The notes: generated by a model from the letters alone, not told the origin. A stretch of DNA of 48,217 nt from Alicyclobacillus pomorum DSM 14955 (GCF_000472905.1 NZ_AXAR01000022.1:1-48217); one strand, 5' to 3'. Counted from the first letter of the stretch, positions 1 through 7,301 are shown. A program made the numbers and translations.

Positions 1-2
1 CC

Positions 3-138
3 GAATCGGGTGGATACCTGCAATACCGTATTCGAGAAAATCGGAATGACGTTTACATCCATCGAAACAAGTCTTACAACCTCAGGAAATACTTCAACGT
101 TTCCTGCAAAAGTTTGAATACGAATAGAGACCCCTGAT
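3..138 (+). CDS. 3' end of an unidentified gene (partial)
   Basis: An open frame enters from the left edge and ends in TGA at 136-138, giving a 45-residue basic, Arg/Asn/Tyr-rich tail. No start is visible. It is followed directly by a terminator hairpin, which supports this being a real gene end. I do not recognise the family. Frame 1 is also open until 117, so the frame choice is only moderately secure. Confidence 0.35.
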
Positions 139-161
139 CATATCATCGTAGGGGTCTCTTC
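126..161 (+). terminator. Hairpin terminator after the left-edge gene
   Basis: A perfect 10-bp inverted repeat (AGAGACCCCT at 126-135, AGGGGTCTCT at 150-159) is followed by CTTC. The U-tract is poor, so it may act on both strands. Confidence 0.5.
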
Positions 162-225
162 ACGGGGTCACAGTTTCTAAAATGCGTTTACAGTCATACA
201 AATGTGGGCCTTTTCTTCTGCGTAG

Positions 226-402
226 TTAGTCCTGGCGAGTGGCTGTCACCAAACACTTGCCGACTGCCCGGACAATTGCTGCATGTCGACGCTTCCGTTC
301 CTCTTCGGTCATTGGTCCTGGTCCGTAAATCTCGATGGTGGTCTCTCCCACCTTGTAGGCCATATCAGGCTTACGTTCTTCCGGTAGACTGCGCTTCGCC
401 AT
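226..402 (-). CDS. Small hypothetical protein (58 aa)
   Basis: The start is set at 402 because AGGAGGT lies 6 bases upstream of that ATG; the longer open frame has no such site. The product begins MAKRSLPEERK and ends with a charged helix rich in Glu/Arg. It is the last gene of the minus-strand cluster that begins at 1810, and is separated from the preceding gene (562-810) by an attenuator-like structure at 452-509. No family recognised; typical of small plasmid or prophage genes. Confidence 0.65.
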   Translation of the reverse strand: MAKRSLPEERKPDMAYKVGETTIEIYGPGPMTEEERKRRHAAIVRAVGKCLVTATRQD

Positions 403-437
403 GACACACCTCCTGTGTGAGCCTATGTGGTTCATTA

Positions 438-641
438 TCATGTTATCTGCCCAAAACAAAATGCCCTCACAAACGTGGGGGCCTTGCTTAAATGTAAGGT
501 GACCCCCACTCTTTTCATCATGGAGGCCTTAGTGCACGGTATGCAAATGGATACGTCTAAATCACAGCGATAGCATATTCCTTTCTTGTCGATTCCGAAA
601 CATTTGCGCTGCCGCTTTTGCAGATTCTCCGAAATACTCAT
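438..641 (-). CDS. Possible overlapping CxxC zinc microprotein
   Basis: A frame overlapping the 3' end of the 562-810 gene contains two CxxC pairs (CYRC and CIPC) about 12 residues apart, like other zinc microproteins in this cluster. The N-terminal part overlaps a better-supported gene and the ATG at 641 lacks a clear ribosome binding site. The frame runs through the attenuator-like structure. It may be a real small gene starting further downstream, or chance. Confidence 0.22.
   Translation of the reverse strand: MSISENLQKRQRKCFGIDKKGICYRCDLDVSICIPCTKASMMKRVGVTLHLSKAPTFVRAFCFGQIT
452..509 (-). promoter_or_regulatory. Attenuator-like alternative hairpins
   Basis: On the minus strand, GTGGGGG (503-509) can pair with CCCCCAC (475-481), with a nested CCTT/AAGG stem inside. 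The same CCCCCAC can instead pair with GTGAGGG (464-470), forming a short stem followed by CATTTTGTTTT, which is terminator-like. The two pairings exclude each other, as in an antiterminator/terminator switch, and sit just upstream of the 226-402 gene. Function is inferred from base pairing only. Confidence 0.4.
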
Positions 642-810
642 CGACATATTCGGCAAGCATCTTTTGCACCAGTTTTTCCGCCAACTCTTTACGACCGCGA
701 CGATCCAATTCCTCTTCGGTCTCTAGGTAATACACTTCCTCGGCCAAATCCTCCAACTTGCGAAACGTCACCTTTGGTACGCTGATCACGACGTCTGACC
801 AAAACCCCAT
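562..810 (-). CDS. Hypothetical acidic helical protein (82 aa)
   Basis: The ATG at 810 is preceded by a GGGGGC ribosome binding site and overlaps the end of the upstream gene (786-1271) by 25 bp, indicating translational coupling. The product is rich in Glu, Lys and Ala with long predicted helices in the middle (EEVYYLETEEELDRRGRKE). No family recognised. Confidence 0.65.
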   Translation of the reverse strand: MGFWSDVVISVPKVTFRKLEDLAEEVYYLETEEELDRRGRKELAEKLVQKMLAEYVDEYFGESAKAAAQMFRNRQERNMLSL

Positions 811-1271
811 TGCGCACGCCCCCTTTGTACACTGTAAGGACTACGTGGTACATATTCAGGCGCGACCATCTGTGTCACGCGGGGATAGTCGTAGGCGAAC
901 CGCAACAGCGCAGCCGCTGCGTGAGCAACGGGTCTACCAAACGCAAATCCTAATGCGTCAATGGATGCCCAATCGTCTTGAGTGAACCGCATAAATAGAC
1001 GTTCTGTTACATGACCGCGAGGGTTGATCAATGTGTCTAGATTTTCATGATCACGATGCCCAATCCATGCGTGAGTCCCGTGCGCGTAGTCTCTCCACAT
1101 ATATGATGCGAGACGGTTTAATGTAGGGAAGTCGTTCAGCGCTGCAATAGCCAAACGTGCTCCTGTATCTCCCTCTGACGCCCGCAGGTAACGACTGACC
1201 TCGTGGACATGTTCTTTAATGAAACGTGGCACATACGGCGCAATTTTCCTCTTCTTGTCCGCCCTACTCAA
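786..1271 (-). CDS. Hypothetical protein (161 aa)
   Basis: The TTG start at 1271 has GGGGGG 11 bases upstream; no internal ATG gives a sensible alternative. The protein has a basic N-terminus (MSRADKKRKIAPY), then Ala-rich helices, and is soluble with no membrane segment. It lies in the minus-strand run 1810 to 226. I do not recognise a family. Confidence 0.6.
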   Translation of the reverse strand: MSRADKKRKIAPYVPRFIKEHVHEVSRYLRASEGDTGARLAIAALNDFPTLNRLASYMWRDYAHGTHAWIGHRDHENLDTLINPRGHVTERLFMRFTQDDWASIDALGFAFGRPVAHAAAALLRFAYDYPRVTQMVAPEYVPRSPYSVQRGRAQWGFGQTS

Positions 1272-1294
1272 CGTTCTGACAGCCCCCCTTTCCG

Positions 1295-1510
1295 CTAAAT
1301 AAGTCCGCCACTCCGTGGCAGAGTGCCACCTTCTACCGGTGGGGGAGACATTGGACTTGCAATCTCCAGGTCGGACAACGATACCCAGTACTCTTCTCCT
1401 TCGTCATTCCGAACACGAGCTTCAGCACCATCCACTTGCACCACTGCGACCCCGACCAATCCGGATTCCAACATAACTGTACCTTTTTGCATGATGATAT
1501 CCCCTTTCAT
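1295..1510 (-). CDS. Small hypothetical beta-rich protein (71 aa)
   Basis: The start at 1510 lies 2 bases after the stop of the upstream zinc microprotein and has GAGGT 8 bases upstream; an alternative ATG at 1492 has AAAGGGGAT. The sequence (VVQVDGAEARVRNDEGEEYWVSLSDLEI) looks like a small SH3/Tudor-like beta barrel followed by a Pro/Gly-rich tail. The fold suggestion is inference. Confidence 0.6.
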   Translation of the reverse strand: MKGDIIMQKGTVMLESGLVGVAVVQVDGAEARVRNDEGEEYWVSLSDLEIASPMSPPPVEGGTLPRSGGLI

Positions 1511-1512
1511 TT

Positions 1513-1638
1513 TTAAAGACCTCGTACTGCCATGCGTGAATACTTCAACCATGAATCATGGCATTCGATGCAAACCTTCTCGTCGTACATCAGATGTGCA
1601 CGTTTATGCCGGTTACATATGCGGCAACGTTCATGCAT
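1513..1638 (-). CDS. Zinc-finger microprotein (41 aa)
   Basis: This gene is short. The ATG at 1638 has AAGGTGG 8 bases upstream and overlaps the stop of the 1631-1810 gene by 8 bp. The product begins MHERCRICNRHKR and has a second CIEC pair about 20 residues later, giving a CxxC-x15-CxxC zinc-binding knuckle. Its stop is 2 bases before the next start, so it is embedded in a tightly coupled operon. Role unknown; such knuckles are common in phage-encoded DNA- or protein-binding factors. Confidence 0.65.
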   Translation of the reverse strand: MHERCRICNRHKRAHLMYDEKVCIECHDSWLKYSRMAVRGL

Positions 1639-1810
1639 TTGTGGAACCACCTTTTCGACCGCGAGTTGGAGTTGCGTCTAGTGCAGTGTCGACGATGCCG
1701 CGAAGTTCATTCAGATGTAAACGAATCTCCTTGGCGATTGGTTCAGGAATGCCCTGCACCTTCTCGTTAATACGGTCCAGCAGAAAACGTGCAAACTGTT
1801 GTTCCAACAT
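1631..1810 (-). CDS. Small helical hypothetical protein (59 aa)
   Basis: The start at 1810 is chosen for the AAGGAGG ribosome binding site 9 bases upstream. The product MLEQQFARFLLDRINEKVQ... is helical with an Arg/Lys-rich tail. It is the first gene of the minus-strand run and lies opposite the XRE regulator at 1941. Family unknown. Confidence 0.6.
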   Translation of the reverse strand: MLEQQFARFLLDRINEKVQGIPEPIAKEIRLHLNELRGIVDTALDATPTRGRKGGSTNA

Positions 1811-1940
1811 GCGACCATCCTCCTTGGTGTTTGGATGATAGAAGATACGCTGTCGAGGCTTGGTGATATTCGTCGAACAATAACTTTTTTTCGTGGAAGG
1901 ATATGAAACGTTAAGTGCGGAATAATTAAGTGGTGATGAT

Positions 1941-2162
1941 ATGAAGCAGAGAACGCGGCTAAAGAAAATTCTTGAAGAGAGCGGAATCAAACAATCGTGG
2001 TTAGCGGAAAAGGCTAATGTTACAACATCAGCTTTGAGTGTAATTGTGAATGGAAAGTCTCTACCTAACCTGAGAACGGCTCAGAAGATTGCACGGGCGT
2101 TAAATACAACGGTGGATTATTTGTGGCCATTGGAGGATGAGGATGTCGATGGAGCAACCTAA
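1941..2162 (+). CDS. XRE-family transcriptional regulator (73 aa)
   Basis: A compact helix-turn-helix protein of the Cro/CI (HTH_3) type: residues 5-60 carry the pattern SWLAEKANVTTSALSVIVNGK with the typical turn and recognition helix, then an acidic tail ending in DYLWPLEDED. GGTGATG precedes the ATG. It is divergent from the minus-strand small-gene run starting at 1810, the usual arrangement for a repressor controlling that run. A palindrome-like TTCGTCGAA lies in the shared intergenic region and could be an operator (inference). Confidence 0.85.
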   Translation: MKQRTRLKKILEESGIKQSWLAEKANVTTSALSVIVNGKSLPNLRTAQKIARALNTTVDYLWPLEDEDVDGAT

Positions 2163-2179
2163 GATCAATCCAGTTGCCA

Positions 2180-2305
2180 ATGCGAAAAATTGTAGAGATT
2201 CTTGTTAGAGCACAGCTGCGCAAGAGACGTCACAAGGAACTTGGGGAAAAGATACAAGAGGAAGACCCGCATCTCTGCGGGCCAAAAATGGATGACCTAA
2301 CTTGA
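2180..2305 (+). CDS. Possible small basic protein (41 aa)
   Basis: An open frame MRKIVEILVRAQLRKRRHKE... follows the XRE gene closely. It reads like a short amphipathic basic peptide, but no ribosome binding site precedes the ATG and a CCCGCA/TGCGGG hairpin lies inside its 3' part. Weakly supported. Confidence 0.28.
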   Translation: MRKIVEILVRAQLRKRRHKELGEKIQEEDPHLCGPKMDDLT

Positions 2306-2357
2306 TCATAAAGAGCACGTGATACCATATCGATAACGCACAGGAAAAAACGGACCA

Positions 2358-2711
2358 CTACTGCACCTGTTTAGGTATGCCGAGTACACCACGCACAAAA
2401 ACGCCAAACTGCTCGGCAGACTGTTCATCAGGTACAAGTGCGTCATCCACGTAGACATTTGCTTCTCCTTCTATAGGGTTCCGAAAGTATGGTCCGCCCC
2501 ACTCTTCCTTCCAATCAAGCGAAAACCCCTCTTCAATGGCGATGTTGTAACACGCTACGAAGTGGGGTACAATGCGTTCCGCTTCGTCCTTCGTTACGAA
2601 ATAGTCGAGGACGAATGGAACATCTCGCTCATCAGTCGGCGAAGCAATCAGTTCATAGTTTTCTCCGTTGTCAAAGACGACAATATTGAATTTTCCGTCT
2701 TTTGTGATCAA
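2358..2711 (-). CDS. Hypothetical protein (117 aa)
   Basis: A TTG start at 2711 is chosen because AAGGAGGTG lies 7 bases upstream; the longer open frame runs through this site. The protein is acidic, with beta-rich N-terminal half (ITKDGKFNIVVFDNGENYELI) and a helical middle; no signal peptide or membrane segment. Not recognised. The neighbours are phage-like small genes. Confidence 0.65.
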   Translation of the reverse strand: MITKDGKFNIVVFDNGENYELIASPTDERDVPFVLDYFVTKDEAERIVPHFVACYNIAIEEGFSLDWKEEWGGPYFRNPIEGEANVYVDDALVPDEQSAEQFGVFVRGVLGIPKQVQ

Positions 2712-2822
2712 GTAAACACACCTCCTTGTCTGCAATGTATCAGTTAGCACGTGAGGTGTCGATAGTGTTTGGAATAAATTTTCAATCTGATGACCGAAAG
2801 TTGGTGATGAGGAGGATGCCGA

Positions 2823-2972
2823 GTGGACGAACGGGAGAAAGCAAACATGGAGAATACAGAAACGATGTACTGCCCCATCTGCAACTTTCCGCTCAGTGGA
2901 GAGACGCGTGGGTGCACTCCGTTCTGCAGCAACTGCGGATACAAAGGCGTGTGTGGGGATCCCACGTCGTGA
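2823..2972 (+). CDS. Zinc-ribbon microprotein (49 aa)
   Basis: The GTG start at 2823 has GAGGAGG 7 bases upstream; an internal ATG at 2847 is less well placed. The product contains CPIC followed about 16 residues later by CSNCG, a classic zinc ribbon, plus two further Cys. Its TGA stop lies in the ribosome binding site of the next gene. The reading frame differs from a longer overlapping open frame, which is rejected because it lacks this motif structure. Role unknown. Confidence 0.65.
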   Translation: MDEREKANMENTETMYCPICNFPLSGETRGCTPFCSNCGYKGVCGDPTS

Positions 2973-2984
2973 GGAGGATGACAG

Positions 2985-3194
2985 ATAAAGTACTCATTCT
3001 TCCTGTACTATTCCGACGCGACAACGCGAACCTATCCGCAGCAGGAATCCATCGAGGCCGATAGTAGAGAGGAAGCCATTCGGATCTTCTGTACGAAATA
3101 CCAGCTCACTGTCGATTCAGACGAGGGGAACGCGCTGTGGCTTATCGGAAGAGATGGAGAGGGGTTGAGGTACGGGGTTGCCGTGAAGGAATAA
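2985..3194 (+). CDS. Hypothetical protein with ATA start or 1-bp frameshift (69 aa)
   Basis: The frame KYSFFLYYSDATTRTYPQQE...GLRYGVAVKE is coding-like throughout and ends at 3192-3194, but no ATG/GTG/TTG starts it. GGAGG at 2973-2977 stands 7 bases before an in-frame ATA at 2985. The nearby ATG at 2978 abuts the GGAGG and is in another frame; removing one A of AAA (2987-2989) would join it as MTDKYSFF. So either AUA initiation, a sequencing or indel error, or a real frameshift. It forms an operon with the zinc-ribbon gene before it. Family unknown. Confidence 0.5.
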   Translation: MKYSFFLYYSDATTRTYPQQESIEADSREEAIRIFCTKYQLTVDSDEGNALWLIGRDGEGLRYGVAVKE

Positions 3195-3281
3195 CGTGGA
3201 GCACAATCTCCACCAACCATAACCACAATTTCTCCATATTTTCTCTGCAAATTTTCCACATCTTGCTTTTACACTGTGTTT

Positions 3282-3395
3282 GTGGGGTAAGACGGCACAA
3301 GCGGTCGTCACAGTTACTGGTGAATAGGGGACCACCAGTGGCAGCCTACAACTTCTACTCCTGCGTGACGCTCACTGATGTGGGCGTCTCTTTAT
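3282..3395 (+). ncRNA. Structured small-RNA-like locus A
   Basis: A -10-like TACACT at 3270-3275 is followed by about 45 bases, a hairpin ACTGGTG/CACCAGT (about 3314-3340), and a terminator stem ACGCTCAC/GTGGGCGT (3368-3387) with a T-rich tail. Loci B (3502) and C (5606) have the same order of parts with different stem sequences. No convincing protein frame. A shared ACCATAACCACAA motif lies upstream of A and B. Function unknown. Confidence 0.4.
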
Positions 3396-3501
3396 TTCCA
3401 CCACTAACAAATAGTCCAGTGCCACTGTGTTTCAAACCATAACCACAAACTCTCCACACCTTGTACACATATTTCAAACATTTATCCTGTACACTCTTCC
3501 T

Positions 3502-3617
3502 TGGGCTGAGTGCCTCGCGTTTGTCTCAACAGTCGCTGGTGTAGTGTGTGGCCAGTGACAAATTCCCTCTCTCCTTTTCGACATATCACGCTCACTGAAG
3601 TGAGCGTATTTTTTTAA
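3502..3617 (+). ncRNA. Structured small-RNA-like locus B
   Basis: Paralogue of locus A: TACACATATTT then TACACT at 3490-3495, a hairpin GTCGCTGG/CCAGTGAC, and a strong terminator ACGCTCACT-GAA-GTGAGCGT (3588-3607) followed by ATTTTTTT. The terminator is the best supported part. Confidence 0.45.
3588..3617 (+). terminator. Rho-independent terminator of locus B
   Basis: A perfect 8-9 bp GC-containing stem with a tiny loop is followed by ATTTTTTT on the plus strand. Confidence 0.8.
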
Positions 3618-3808
3618 TCCCACTGATCGAACACCGCACACAATTCAGGATAACGGAATACCTTAAAAAGGGTTCCGGGCCTTGAATGGAGGGCGATATT
3701 CCAGGGGCTTAATTAACAACTCATTAACCTCACATAATTCAATATAGTTCTCGGTCGTACGTCTATGTACGAAGGTACACAGGATCGGTGGAGACTATTG
3801 TTAAGTTA

Positions 3809-3841
3809 GGGGATACGGGTTTATTCGGCATCCCCTTTTTC
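3809..3841 (+). terminator. Rho-independent terminator
   Basis: GGGGAT (3809-3814) pairs with ATCCCC (3830-3835), followed by TTTTT. It ends an otherwise gene-free stretch (3620-3808), so it may close another short transcript starting near a TATAGT at about 3744. No protein frame seen upstream. Confidence 0.6.
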
Positions 3842-3953
3842 ACTTGGGCACTCCTTGTGCACATTTGATGTATGCGATGGGGTCGCGTTCCAATCTCGCC
3901 ACCAGTTCACTAATCACATTGCGTTTTCCGCGATGTATAATTGCGAAATGCAA
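3840..3953 (-). CDS. Possible small protein downstream of gerAB (37 aa)
   Basis: Minus-strand frame with coding-like composition at its end (RNVISELVARLERDPIAYIK). The TTG at 3953 lacks a ribosome binding site. An AGGAGG at about 3991-3996 serves a different, 21-codon frame. It could be a frameshifted remnant. Unrecognised. Confidence 0.28.
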   Translation of the reverse strand: MHFAIIHRGKRNVISELVARLERDPIAYIKCAQGVPK

Positions 3954-4001
3954 CCGTAATCGCTTGTGAGCGTGGGTTGCAAGTCTTTTCTTCCTCCTGT
4001 A

Positions 4002-4030
4002 GAACCCCCGTCCAATTGGGATGGGGGTTC
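4002..4030 (-). terminator. Hairpin downstream of gerAB
   Basis: GAACCCCC (4002-4009) pairs with GGGGGTTC (4023-4030) just beyond the gerAB stop. There is no good T-run, so termination strength is uncertain. Confidence 0.45.
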
Positions 4031-4051
4031 AATATACATATGACGCATGGT

Positions 4052-5140
4052 CTAACGTTGTGCTCGCTTACGAAATGCCATCACCATGACAGTCAGAAGG
4101 GGAATCCCAACCAACGTCACAACAAAATAGGCGGGCGCTACAAAGATGGTGAAGTGGATCACCTCTTCCTGGCTGCCAAAGCATGCAACGCTGCCGGCCC
4201 ACACCAATAAGCCGCCGGAAAGCGCAACAATCCGGTGCGAGGACAGCTTGAACACGTCCTTCATCCCTTCGCACCAAGCATAATGAAACACGGCTAGTTT
4301 GATTAAAATGGTCGACATCACAGCCATCACGTACAGCGTGTCCAGGCGTTCCAGATTCCGACCGACGCGAATACTGCGGACGGCCTCAAGCACCGGATAG
4401 GCAAGATAATTGGCGGACTGCCCCACCACGCCTATCGTGATCACTGTGATGACGGTCGCGGCGACGGTCAGGATGCCGGCGGCAATGATCATATCTTTGG
4501 GAAGGGTTCGGCTGTTGCGCAAGGCCTGTACAAACTGCAGGCCAATCAAGAGCTCCAATGCGAAGGTGAGATCCGGTGTGACCGCACCACGCAACACCGG
4601 CTTCCAGCCGTCGGCGAGCACAGGCATCAGTTGATGAACATCCACGTGCTGCAGAGACAATCCGAAGAGAACGGGAGCCACAATGAACGCCAACGGCGTG
4701 ATAAACTCGCCGTTTCGCATGACGACCTCCGCACCCATGTACACGGCATATGAGACCGCAATCATACCAGCAAATCCGAGTAGATACTCCGGTGTTTGAG
4801 GCAAGATGGTGGTTCCCACAAACAATTCCACCCTCCGTAAGATGGTGGAGTTAATAAGATATAGCCAGACAAGGAACCAGAGACCAAACACGCGTCCGAG
4901 CCGTGGTCCCAACGCATGGATAAGACCGCTGGTCAGAGATCGGTTGGGTAACGCATGAACGAAAAGTGCTGCGACGCTAGCGGACAACAGACCGCCGACC
5001 GCAAACAGAAGGCTCACGATCCAGCCGTCGCGGACGGTAAACTGGGCAATGGCCGGAGGGAGCGTGATAATGGCCGTACCGAGGGTACTCCAAATGAGAG
5101 CGAGTACGATTTGGAATCGCGATATCTGTACCTTCGACAT
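4052..5140 (-). CDS. Spore germination permease, GerAB family
   Basis: This integral membrane protein (362 aa, about ten hydrophobic segments) matches the GerAB/Spore_permease branch of the amino-acid permease superfamily in length and pattern: short N-terminus, TM1 with the TLGTAIITLPPAIA break, repeated TM segments to the end. GerAB subunits sit in the spore inner membrane and form the nutrient-sensing channel together with GerAA and the lipoprotein GerAC. The ATG at 5140 is preferred (GGAGG 10 bases upstream) over a TTG at 5161. No gerAA or gerAC gene lies nearby, so the subunit is an orphan; it may serve receptors encoded elsewhere. Repeat R1 lies just upstream and carries a minus-strand terminator. 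Confidence 0.85.
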   Translation of the reverse strand: MSKVQISRFQIVLALIWSTLGTAIITLPPAIAQFTVRDGWIVSLLFAVGGLLSASVAALFVHALPNRSLTSGLIHALGPRLGRVFGLWFLVWLYLINSTILRRVELFVGTTILPQTPEYLLGFAGMIAVSYAVYMGAEVVMRNGEFITPLAFIVAPVLFGLSLQHVDVHQLMPVLADGWKPVLRGAVTPDLTFALELLIGLQFVQALRNSRTLPKDMIIAAGILTVAATVITVITIGVVGQSANYLAYPVLEAVRSIRVGRNLERLDTLYVMAVMSTILIKLAVFHYAWCEGMKDVFKLSSHRIVALSGGLLVWAGSVACFGSQEEVIHFTIFVAPAYFVVTLVGIPLLTVMVMAFRKRAQR

Positions 5141-5236
5141 AGGTGGTCGGCCTCCGGTCAAGCACCATTTTCCGGTATTTTGACCAGATCAATCCAAACC
5201 ATGCTTCTGGAGGTCGGGAATTTACGGAAGTGAATT

Positions 5237-5375
5237 GAGGCAATAAGATGACAAAACGCCCTCATCTGCCATTGGATGAGGGCTACTATATGGGAAACGA
5301 GGAGTGCCCGACCATTGTATTATTGGCTGAAAGACGTCGGCGTAAACAGCACGACCGAACGTGCAGAATAATGTC
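5237..5375 (+). repeat. Dispersed repeat, copy R1
   Basis: Begins AAGATGACAAAACGCCCTCAT, then the hairpin GCCCTCATC/GATGAGGGC (5258-5283), then about 90 bases similar to copies R3 and R5. On the minus strand the hairpin is followed by GTTTTGTCATC, a rho-independent terminator. Confidence 0.75.
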
Positions 5376-5495
5376 GTGGGTATTGTGGGTGTGTGTATGA
5401 CTCACGTTAAAGGCGGTATTAAAGCGAAACCGAAATGGCGGGACTATGCTATCGCCGTGAAGTAGAGGAAACAATGTGCATAACGTTTACAATGG

Positions 5496-5524
5496 CCCTC
5501 ACGATGACATGAGTGGGGTTTTTG
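5496..5524 (+). terminator. Probable imperfect terminator
   Basis: CCCTCA pairs imperfectly with TGAGTGGGG, followed by TTTTTG. The region 5376-5605 has no supported gene. Confidence 0.35.
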
Positions 5525-5605
5525 TAATCATTGTTCAATGAAAATCAAACAAACCCTATACGCAATCTACACATATTTTTCACATACAGATGCTATACTC
5601 CTCAG

Positions 5606-5682
5606 CGTCTCCGGTCGAAAATGGGACATCGACCCTGTATCACTACAGAGCGCTCACATATATGATGTGGGCGTCTTTTTTT
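5606..5682 (+). ncRNA. Structured small-RNA-like locus C
   Basis: Third member of the A/B family: TACACATATTT then TATACT at 5594-5599, a hairpin GGTCGA/TCGACC, then a terminator CGCTCACAT/ATGTGGGCG (5650-5673) with TCTTTTTTT. Shorter than A and B. Confidence 0.45.
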
Positions 5683-5821
5683 AATCCCACACCCGGTAGA
5701 TATACCACTTACCACCGCTAAACTCCGGGTCAAGCCGTACTCGGATTATATGTATGCGTACCTTGTGTCGTTGTGCGGAAGGAGATATACTGTACTTCAC
5801 CTCGAATACTTTTCTTGCTGC

Positions 5822-5863
5822 TTAGGGCCACCTTTCACGTTCCTACGTGGGAGGTGGCCCTAA
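5822..5863. repeat. Long near-perfect palindrome
   Basis: TTAGGGCCACCT (5822-5833) is the exact inverse of AGGTGGCCCTAA (5852-5863), with an inner CACGT/ACGTG stem. No T-run follows on either strand. The stretch 5683-5960 holds no other supported feature. It could be a cruciform, an RNA hairpin or a small palindromic repeat. Confidence 0.6.
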
Positions 5864-5960
5864 TCATTACAATCCGTTTTTCCTTTCCCTCAATGTCCTT
5901 CTTGTGTTTACTATTTCAGACAGCACTTCTTTTCCGTATTCGGCCTCAATTTTCATGTAT

Positions 5961-6012
5961 TGAGGAAGCAAGATGACAAAACGCCCCCATCCCATGAAGG
6001 ATGAAGGATATG
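5961..6012 (+). repeat. Dispersed repeat, copy R2 (short)
   Basis: Shares GAGGAAGCAAGATGACAAAACG and the CCCCCATCC...GGATGAAGG hairpin with the other copies, then diverges. 6013-6206 has no gene; it presumably holds the nos promoter. Confidence 0.65.
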
Positions 6013-6206
6013 GTATGAGTACCAGTTTCAGCACCATCTACGCGGGTGTAGATGAACTGCTGAGTAACATGCGACCTACATGGCAAGACACTCCCTCATA
6101 AAGTAAACTGAATTGCACCTGCTGAATTGAAATGTTTGCCGCCTAAATAACAGGCTGAATTGAGATTCACAGGGTAGTGTTAACGTATAGGAAAGGATAT
6201 TTCATC

Positions 6207-7292
6207 ATGATGTCTCACGGTCGACTGTACGATGAAGCAAAGGTGTTCATCACTACTTGCTATAAGGAACTCGGCAAGAGCGCCGATGAAACAGAGCATA
6301 GATTGGCGGAGATTAGAGAGCACATCAAACAGGACGGAACCTACGAGCATACATACGAGGAATTGGAACACGGGGCCAGAATGGCATGGAGGAACAGTAA
6401 TCGCTGTATAGGTCGATTGTTTTGGCAATCCCTGAAGGTATTTGATGCGAGAAATGTACAATCAACAGAGGGCATTGTGCATGCTCTTTATAACCATATC
6501 CGATATGCGACCAATTCAGGGAAAATCCGCCCGACCATTACGGTATTCAAGCCAGAGACACAAGGCCAGCAAATTCGCATTTGGAACCATCAACTCATTC
6601 GCTATGCCGGGTACGAAACTGAGCATGGAATCGTCGGTGATCCGCACTCACTTCGCTTTACCCGAGCCTGCGAGAACTTAGGCTGGAAGGGAAAAGGCAC
6701 ACAGTTTGACGTATTACCGTTGGTTATTCAGGTTGATGGCGGTACACCAAGGGTGTTTTCTATACCTGAAGAACTGATTCTGGAAGTCGATATTCGTCAC
6801 CCAGAGTTACGTAGTTTCGATGAGTTAAATCTGAAGTGGTACGCGGTTCCGATGATTTCAGATATGGTACTCGAAATAGGCGGCATTCGCTATCCGGCAG
6901 CACCGTTCAATGGCTGGTATATGGAGACAGAAATCGGTGCACGTAACTTGGCTGATGTGCAGCGGTATAATATGCTGCCCAAAGTCGCATCTCTGATGGG
7001 GTTAGATACCAAAACAGATTCGTCCCTGTGGAAAGACAAGGCACTCGTCGAGTTGAACATCGCGGTGTTGTACTCATTCAAAACAAACGGTGTGAGCATT
7101 GTGGATCATCATACTGCTGCGAAACAGTTTGCACGTTTTGAACAAATGGAAGCTGATTGTGGAAGAAAGCTCACGGGCGACTGGACATGGCTGATTCCGC
7201 CCGTTTCTCCTGCGACGACTCACATATTTCATACGCAGTATGATAATACGACGGTGAAACCAAACTACTTTCGGCAGGCAAGCCCTTTTTAA
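6207..7292 (+). CDS. nos: Bacterial nitric-oxide synthase, oxygenase domain
   Basis: A 361-residue protein, the usual length of reductase-free Bacillus-type NOS. It oxidises arginine to citrulline and NO using heme and a pterin, taking electrons from unrelated reductases. The proximal heme Cys is in [13 protein letters not shown] (Cys67); the signature [15 protein letters not shown] and the C-terminal [15 protein letters not shown] are present, and the C-terminus matches the family end. The ATG at 6207 has AAAGGAT 8 bases upstream; an upstream TTG is not favoured. It stands alone with no reductase gene, 10 bp ahead of an SRAP fragment. In Bacillus NOS gives oxidative-stress and antibiotic protection; that role here is inference. 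Confidence 0.95.
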   Translation: MMSHGRLYDEAKVFITTCYKELGKSADETEHRLAEIREHIKQDGTYEHTYEELEHGARMAWRNSNRCIGRLFWQSLKVFDARNVQSTEGIVHALYNHIRYATNSGKIRPTITVFKPETQGQQIRIWNHQLIRYAGYETEHGIVGDPHSLRFTRACENLGWKGKGTQFDVLPLVIQVDGGTPRVFSIPEELILEVDIRHPELRSFDELNLKWYAVPMISDMVLEIGGIRYPAAPFNGWYMETEIGARNLADVQRYNMLPKVASLMGLDTKTDSSLWKDKALVELNIAVLYSFKTNGVSIVDHHTAAKQFARFEQMEADCGRKLTGDWTWLIPPVSPATTHIFHTQYDNTTVKPNYFRQASPF

Positions 7293-7301
7293 ATGTGAAT
7301 C

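Noticed and set aside
1323-1838. 171-codon plus-strand frame
   Set aside because: Antisense to four tightly coupled minus-strand genes with good ribosome sites.
3137-3442. 101-codon plus-strand frame
   Set aside because: Its 5' part overlaps the better-supported 2985-3194 gene in a different frame, and it continues through RNA-like locus A and its terminator.
5773-5976. 67-codon plus-strand frame
   Set aside because: Reads through the 42-bp palindrome and into repeat R2, without ribosome site.
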